Positions 7,426-10,621 of a stretch of DNA of 10,621 nt are shown piece by piece. The notes under the pieces were generated by a model that saw nothing but the letters and a program-made list of their open reading frames with translations, ran no database searches and was not told the origin of the DNA. Each line of letters starts with the position of its first letter. Position 1 is the first letter of the stretch. The DNA is from Candidatus Thalassarchaeaceae archaeon (lineage in GTDB: Archaea > Thermoplasmatota > Poseidoniia > Poseidoniales > Thalassarchaeaceae), in NCBI GenBank assembly GCA_030754395.1, contig JASMAJ010000017.1:1-10621 (forward strand), written 5' to 3'. Position numbers and translations under genes: made by a program.

Positions 7426-7440
7426 CGGTCCATAGGACCG
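7426..7440. repeat. Perfect 6-bp inverted repeat, possible operator
   Basis: CGGTCC and GGACCG arms are separated by ATA. It sits between divergent genes, just upstream of the TATA-like element for mscS, where a dimeric regulator could act on one or both promoters. Such a short palindrome can also arise by chance. Confidence 0.35.
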
Positions 7441-7447
7441 GGGCGGG

Positions 7448-7454
7448 GTTTATT
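7448..7454 (+). promoter_or_regulatory. TATA-like element for mscS-gpmA
   Basis: GTTTATT stands out in a GC-rich stretch. It is centred about 27 bp before the ATG at 7478, the usual archaeal distance between TATA box and transcription start. That would give a leaderless message beginning at that ATG, or one with an 18-nt leader if ATG 7496 is used. Confidence 0.3.
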
Positions 7455-7477
7455 GGGGGGTGGTCGTCGGGCGAGTC

Positions 7478-8602
7478 ATGCAAGAAGGGGCTGACATGGC
7501 TACTGGAAGTACCGGATTTCCTTATGATTTCCTGAATGAATTCATGGAAAAGGGTACTGATGAATTGATTTTTGGAATGAATAGTGGAACTTTGATTATT
7601 GTTCTAGCACTAATCGGTTTATCCGTTGCTGGTGGAATTGCTGCAAGGCGCTTCATCTTCCCTAAATTAATGGATTTACTCTCAAAAACGGATAGGATTG
7701 ATGGAAAGACATTGATGGCACCAAAATCTCTTGGATGGATGATTGGTTTCCTGATTTTCTCAGAATCTATGTCTTGGCTTTCCAATAATACTGGACCAAT
7801 CTGGGATGATTCATTTGCACAGGCACTAATTGATTGGACATTCACACTATTTGTTCTAGGCCTGTTACTAGCAACTTACCGGCTAGTTGACTTCCTCGAT
7901 GCTTTCATTGTCGTTGAGGGTGATGCGAATATCGCTAGCCGCCGTTCTTTGGCAAGTGTAGCAGAATCTGTGGGTCACCTTGCAGTGGTTTTGATTGCAG
8001 CATTCGTAATGGCTGGTCTGATTGGTATCGATCTAAATGGATTGATTGCAGGATTGGGAATTACGGGTCTAGCATTAGCCCTCGCAGCGCGCGACACTGT
8101 AGCCAATATCTTCGGAGCAATTTCAATCATTATTGACCAACCATTCAATGTCGGTGATTGGATACTAGTTGAGGGAATTGAAGGAGAAGTTGTAGAAATA
8201 GGACTACGTACAACTCTAATTAGATCCTCAGCAGATACTTTGATTACTATTCCAAATGCAAACCTAGTAAACTCTCCAGTTGAGAATTTCAGTCAGCGAA
8301 GATTCCGTAGAATACAACCTACCTTCGAATTTGAAGCGAATTCAAATCCAGAGTCATTGAAGTCATTCTGTGAGAAGTTACTAACCAAGGTGAAGGAAGA
8401 TGCTCGTGCAGTAAAGGAAGGAGATTCTTGGGTTCGTGTAAATTCATTTGGTCCTTCAATGGTAACCGTATCCTGTAACTTCTATTCAGTTCAGTCCGCA
8501 GCATCACAAAGAGAAATGACTGAAGATATCATACTGATGGCTCAGACGATTGCAACAGATTGTGGATTAGAATTCCACGAACCTCGTCTACGTCGACAAT
8601 GA
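7478..8602 (+). CDS. mscS: MscS-family small-conductance mechanosensitive channel
   Basis: A membrane channel that opens under membrane tension to release solutes during osmotic downshock. Numbered from ATG 7478 (374 residues), about five hydrophobic segments are visible (near 37-56, 84-102, 118-138, 164-183, 186-206). The last is the pore helix: GLGITGLALALAARDTVAN at 192-210, with the Gly/Ala packing typical of MscS TM3. It runs into the diagnostic beta-domain opening IFGAISIIID-QPFNVGDWI (211-229). The soluble beta and alpha/beta vestibule domains follow (230-374), and the C-terminus is short and basic. The first possible start is GTG 7460; ATG 7478 fits the TATA-like element, while ATG 7496 has the purine-rich AAGAAGGGG ahead of it, so the N-terminus is uncertain by up to 12 residues. 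It is followed after 12 bp by gpmA. Confidence 0.92.
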   Translation: MQEGADMATGSTGFPYDFLNEFMEKGTDELIFGMNSGTLIIVLALIGLSVAGGIAARRFIFPKLMDLLSKTDRIDGKTLMAPKSLGWMIGFLIFSESMSWLSNNTGPIWDDSFAQALIDWTFTLFVLGLLLATYRLVDFLDAFIVVEGDANIASRRSLASVAESVGHLAVVLIAAFVMAGLIGIDLNGLIAGLGITGLALALAARDTVANIFGAISIIIDQPFNVGDWILVEGIEGEVVEIGLRTTLIRSSADTLITIPNANLVNSPVENFSQRRFRRIQPTFEFEANSNPESLKSFCEKLLTKVKEDARAVKEGDSWVRVNSFGPSMVTVSCNFYSVQSAASQREMTEDIILMAQTIATDCGLEFHEPRLRRQ

Positions 8603-8606
8603 GGAG
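8601..8606 (+). promoter_or_regulatory. Shine-Dalgarno for the phosphoglycerate mutase gene
   Basis: GAGGAG overlaps the mscS stop codon (TGA at 8600-8602) and lies 8 nt before ATG 8615. It supports that start and co-translation from one message with mscS. Confidence 0.6.
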
Positions 8607-8614
8607 CACTCAGA

Positions 8615-9214
8615 ATGACGCATTTGGTACTAATTCGACACGGTCAATCTGTGTGGAATGCCGCAAATCGTTTCACCGGCTGGACTGATGTTGAGCTATC
8701 TCCTAAGGGAGAGGATGAAGCAGCCGCTGCAGGCAAAGAATTAGCCGATTTATCCTTCGACGTGGTACACACTAGCGCATTAGTAAGGGCTCAGCGTACT
8801 GCTGAAATTGTCATGCTTCATAATCGTGCATCTGGTGATATTCCAACTAGATACGATGAACGACTCAATGAGCGGCATTATGGAGATTTGCAGGGACTCA
8901 ATAAAGCGGAGACCGCCGAAATTCATGGTGCTGAACAAGTTCACATCTGGAGGCGTTCGTTCGATGTTCCACCACCTGGTGGAGAAAGTCTTGAAATGAC
9001 TGCAGAACGAACTATCCCCTATTTTGTTGAAGAAATAATACCTGATTTAGAAGAAGGAAAAAATGTCCTTGTTGCGGCTCATGGGAACTCTTTGAGATCT
9101 ATTGTAATGTATATCGAGAAGATTTCTCCAGATGACATAACCAGTCTTGAAATTCCAACTGGAGTCCCAATGCACTACGTCTTTAAGAATAGAGAAATTC
9201 GTAGAGTTGACTGA
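8615..9214 (+). CDS. gpmA: 2,3-bisphosphoglycerate-dependent phosphoglycerate mutase, short form
   Basis: Interconverts 3- and 2-phosphoglycerate in glycolysis and gluconeogenesis through a phosphohistidine. All signature parts are present: RHGQSVWN (residues 8-15) with the phosphorylated H9, FTGWTDVELS (20-29), TSALVRAQRTA (53-63), the acid/base Glu at 86 within RLNERHYGDLQGLNK (83-97), RRSF..PPPGGES (113-124), AAHGNSLR (154-161) with the second catalytic H156, and IPTGVP (180-185). The 199 residues are shorter than the roughly 230-250 of E. coli-type enzymes; the missing part is the loop between WRRSF and GGES. From memory, such short GpmA forms are common in alphaproteobacteria. Many archaea use the cofactor-independent mutase, so a bacterial origin is plausible but not shown. 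A phosphatase of the same superfamily is unlikely given the NERHYG and PPPGGES motifs. Confidence 0.92.
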   Translation: MTHLVLIRHGQSVWNAANRFTGWTDVELSPKGEDEAAAAGKELADLSFDVVHTSALVRAQRTAEIVMLHNRASGDIPTRYDERLNERHYGDLQGLNKAETAEIHGAEQVHIWRRSFDVPPPGGESLEMTAERTIPYFVEEIIPDLEEGKNVLVAAHGNSLRSIVMYIEKISPDDITSLEIPTGVPMHYVFKNREIRRVD

Positions 9215-9223
9215 ATTTCACCA

Positions 9224-10549
9224 CTAATGAATCGGATTTTCTGGCGGCGGGGCTGCAGCATGATATTTTCTTCGTAAAATATAGGCTAAGGAGAAAAGTA
9301 TCAACGGGATATATGGGAATAATAGGTCTCCATCTAGCCACAAGGATGTCCAGTTATATGCGCCACGAATCCCCAATAAAGCACACATTATCCAAAGAGC
9401 AGAGAGTATTCTAGAATTGAAGAGTTGTTTTTGTAATGCTGGAACTTTCTTAATTACAGTTACCGCAGGTTCAGGCGCACCAGACTGATGAGATACTGCC
9501 TCAACGACATCTAGAAGGGATTGTTCATATTCCCAAATCACTACCCCTCCTGTATGTGCACTAAACGATCTTTTGGAACACCATGAAGGTGGTGCAGTTG
9601 TGGACCACCCGTCAATTACTGCTTTTCGGAGAATTGAAAGTTCAATTTCACTAGAATTGTTATAGTGGATTCGAGAAATATCTTGTAATAAGCTTGCAAC
9701 ATCACGAATTGCTGGAAGATCAAACTCATTCTGGAGAAGCCCATATGCTAGTCGAGAAGGACCAATTCTTATTCCCATCGAACCTGAATTAGACTCAAAA
9801 AATTGAGAGAGGCGTACATCCCCCAAGTCTAGCGTTGCAGGTGCGCCCCTAGTGAAGGGGGCCCGCCACAATGATGCTGACTTCAGGCGAACCTCGATTT
9901 CATGAAATCTCTCATTCCATCTCTTCTGGTCGGGGGGATTAGTCCATTCGGATTCAGCTGCTAGGTGATACCGTCCGAGTGCTGCTCCGCATCGATGAAG
10001 CAGTGTTTGGGTAGATTCAGTATCGTTTCGCTGCAAATGATCAGAAAGAACCTCTGCTGCATCGTTCGAAACCTCTCTCTTTCTACGCAATAAGATTAAT
10101 TCATGGTCTTCATGCAAGTAACCGCCACATGGAACATCGAAATCATTCGGTGCGATTCTTGAGCGAGAGCGGAGGTTTGGTCCGCTCCAAGGCTGTATCT
10201 CAGCAAGCCACAAGCCGTCTTCTGCAGTGATTTCGAAGACAGGTCCCCTTTCTGAGGCTTCAATTATTATCGATTGGATATTTCGTGGCACTTCACCCCA
10301 TTCAGTCAGTTCTTCTATTGCCTTTTGCCACCCCTCAGAAGTAGAAAGTGATTCAACTGGCTCTAGAATTTCAATACGGAATCTCATACCTCGAAACAGA
10401 TGTGAAGAGAATCCTGAAGGTGCCTCAACTTGAGAGTCGACCTCGACCATAGCTGAAGGACGCCATGCATTATGGAGGTGTGACTCGGACGGTGACACAG
10501 TGCGGCCAAAGCCGATTAAGGCTTGATGCAATCGGTCAAGCCAATTCAA
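9224..10549 (-). CDS. Unrecognised protein with two C-terminal membrane helices, possible degenerate APH/kinase-like domain
   Basis: A protein of up to 441 residues that I cannot assign to a family. The soluble part (1-375) has no signal peptide. Two hydrophobic segments (about 380-396 and 408-425) anchor the C-terminus, followed by a Lys/Arg then Pro-rich tail. In the middle, ALGRYHLAAE (190-199) resembles the helix before the catalytic loop of aminoglycoside-phosphotransferase-like kinases. LGDVRLSQ (242-249) lines up with their HGDxxxxN loop, with the His and Asn replaced, and RDVASLLQDI (282-291) resembles the later DLA-type helix. No metal-binding DFG/IDW equivalent is seen, so catalysis is doubtful; the similarity is by eye only. 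The first codon is TTG at 10549, directly after an in-frame TAA. TTG 10531 or ATG 10450 are alternatives and no Shine-Dalgarno decides. It converges on gpmA with 9 bp between stops. Confidence 0.6.
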   Translation of the reverse strand: MNWLDRLHQALIGFGRTVSPSESHLHNAWRPSAMVEVDSQVEAPSGFSSHLFRGMRFRIEILEPVESLSTSEGWQKAIEELTEWGEVPRNIQSIIIEASERGPVFEITAEDGLWLAEIQPWSGPNLRSRSRIAPNDFDVPCGGYLHEDHELILLRRKREVSNDAAEVLSDHLQRNDTESTQTLLHRCGAALGRYHLAAESEWTNPPDQKRWNERFHEIEVRLKSASLWRAPFTRGAPATLDLGDVRLSQFFESNSGSMGIRIGPSRLAYGLLQNEFDLPAIRDVASLLQDISRIHYNNSSEIELSILRKAVIDGWSTTAPPSWCSKRSFSAHTGGVVIWEYEQSLLDVVEAVSHQSGAPEPAVTVIKKVPALQKQLFNSRILSALWIMCALLGIRGAYNWTSLWLDGDLLFPYIPLILFSLAYILRRKYHAAAPPPENPIH

Positions 10550-10621
10550 TTATTCCGAAGGATTGAACCGGAGTAGGTGAAGCGGCATATTGTGATTCAG
10601 ACACCTGAGGATATGCCACTG
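10536..10621 (-). CDS. Possible C-terminal end of an upstream gene (cut by window edge)
   Basis: On the - strand a frame is open from the right edge to TGA at 10538-10536 and codes for about 27 residues ending QSFGIIELA, with a Ser/Pro/Gln-rich stretch before it. Codon choice (A or T at most third positions) matches the neighbouring genes. It would overlap the TTG start of the membrane protein by 14 nt. A second frame is also open, to TAA at 10552-10550, but its composition looks less like protein. Too short to identify. Confidence 0.35.
   Translation of the reverse strand, partial: VAYPQVSESQYAASPTPVQSFGIIELA

Larger units (their letters stand above)
7378..7477. promoter_or_regulatory. Divergent promoter region between the M14 and mscS genes
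   Basis: About 100 bp lie between the two opposite starts and must hold the promoters of both transcription units. It contains the CGGTCC-ATA-GGACCG inverted repeat at 7426-7440 and a TATA-like GTTTATT at 7448-7454 for the + direction. No clear TATA box for the - direction is visible at the expected distance from ATG 7377. No small ORF with coding character was seen. Confidence 0.5.

Noticed and set aside
1..10621. CRISPR arrays, tRNA or rRNA genes, insertion sequences, attachment sites
   Set aside because: Nearly all bases are covered by recognisable or well-formed genes, the intergenic gaps are at most about 100 bp, and no direct repeats, cloverleaf sequences or transposase motifs were seen.

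Overview
The window looks like a slice of a planktonic euryarchaeal genome, most likely Marine Group II (Candidatus Poseidoniales) or a close relative. The grounds are a euryarchaeal-style FtsZ, a secreted protein with a PGF-CTERM archaeosortase signal, a large membrane-anchored M14 peptidase carrying calcium-loop inserts, very tight gene packing, and a plausible TATA element. The lineage is inferred from gene content, not from a marker phylogeny. I see no RNA gene, mobile element, CRISPR array or long repeat. Almost every base is coding.

Layout. (1) 1-756, + strand: the C-terminal two thirds of ftsZ, cut by the window edge. (2) 807-1625, +: an exported PGF-CTERM protein of unknown function. 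(3) 1637-7377, - strand: a compact four-gene run, transcribed in the order M14 zinc carboxypeptidase, NSS/SNF sodium symporter, GtrA-like membrane protein, histidyl-tRNA synthetase. The peptidase stop overlaps the symporter start (TGATG) and a strong Shine-Dalgarno lies just before it. (4) 7378-7477: the only sizeable intergenic region, between divergent genes, with a 15-bp inverted repeat and a TATA-like element. (5) 7478-9214, +: an MscS-type channel followed 12 bp later by a short-form 2,3-BPG-dependent phosphoglycerate mutase. (6) 9224-10549, -: an unrecognised protein with two C-terminal membrane segments and a possible degenerate APH/kinase-like middle part. The C-terminus of another - strand gene probably enters from the right edge. 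Both convergent junctions (1626-1636 and 9215-9223) are only about 10 bp.

How it may work together. The clearest functional unit is the coupled peptidase-symporter pair. An extracellular, membrane-tethered carboxypeptidase would release C-terminal amino acids from environmental peptides, and a Na+-driven transporter made from the same message could import them. This fits the protein-degrading heterotrophy generally attributed to Marine Group II. The remaining genes are housekeeping (cell division, tRNA charging, glycolysis, osmotic safety valve) or surface proteins. I did not find a convincing new defence or mobile system. The most unusual points are the calcium-loop inserts in the M14 catalytic domain, the possible membrane pseudokinase, and a histidyl-tRNA synthetase with a non-canonical motif 3.
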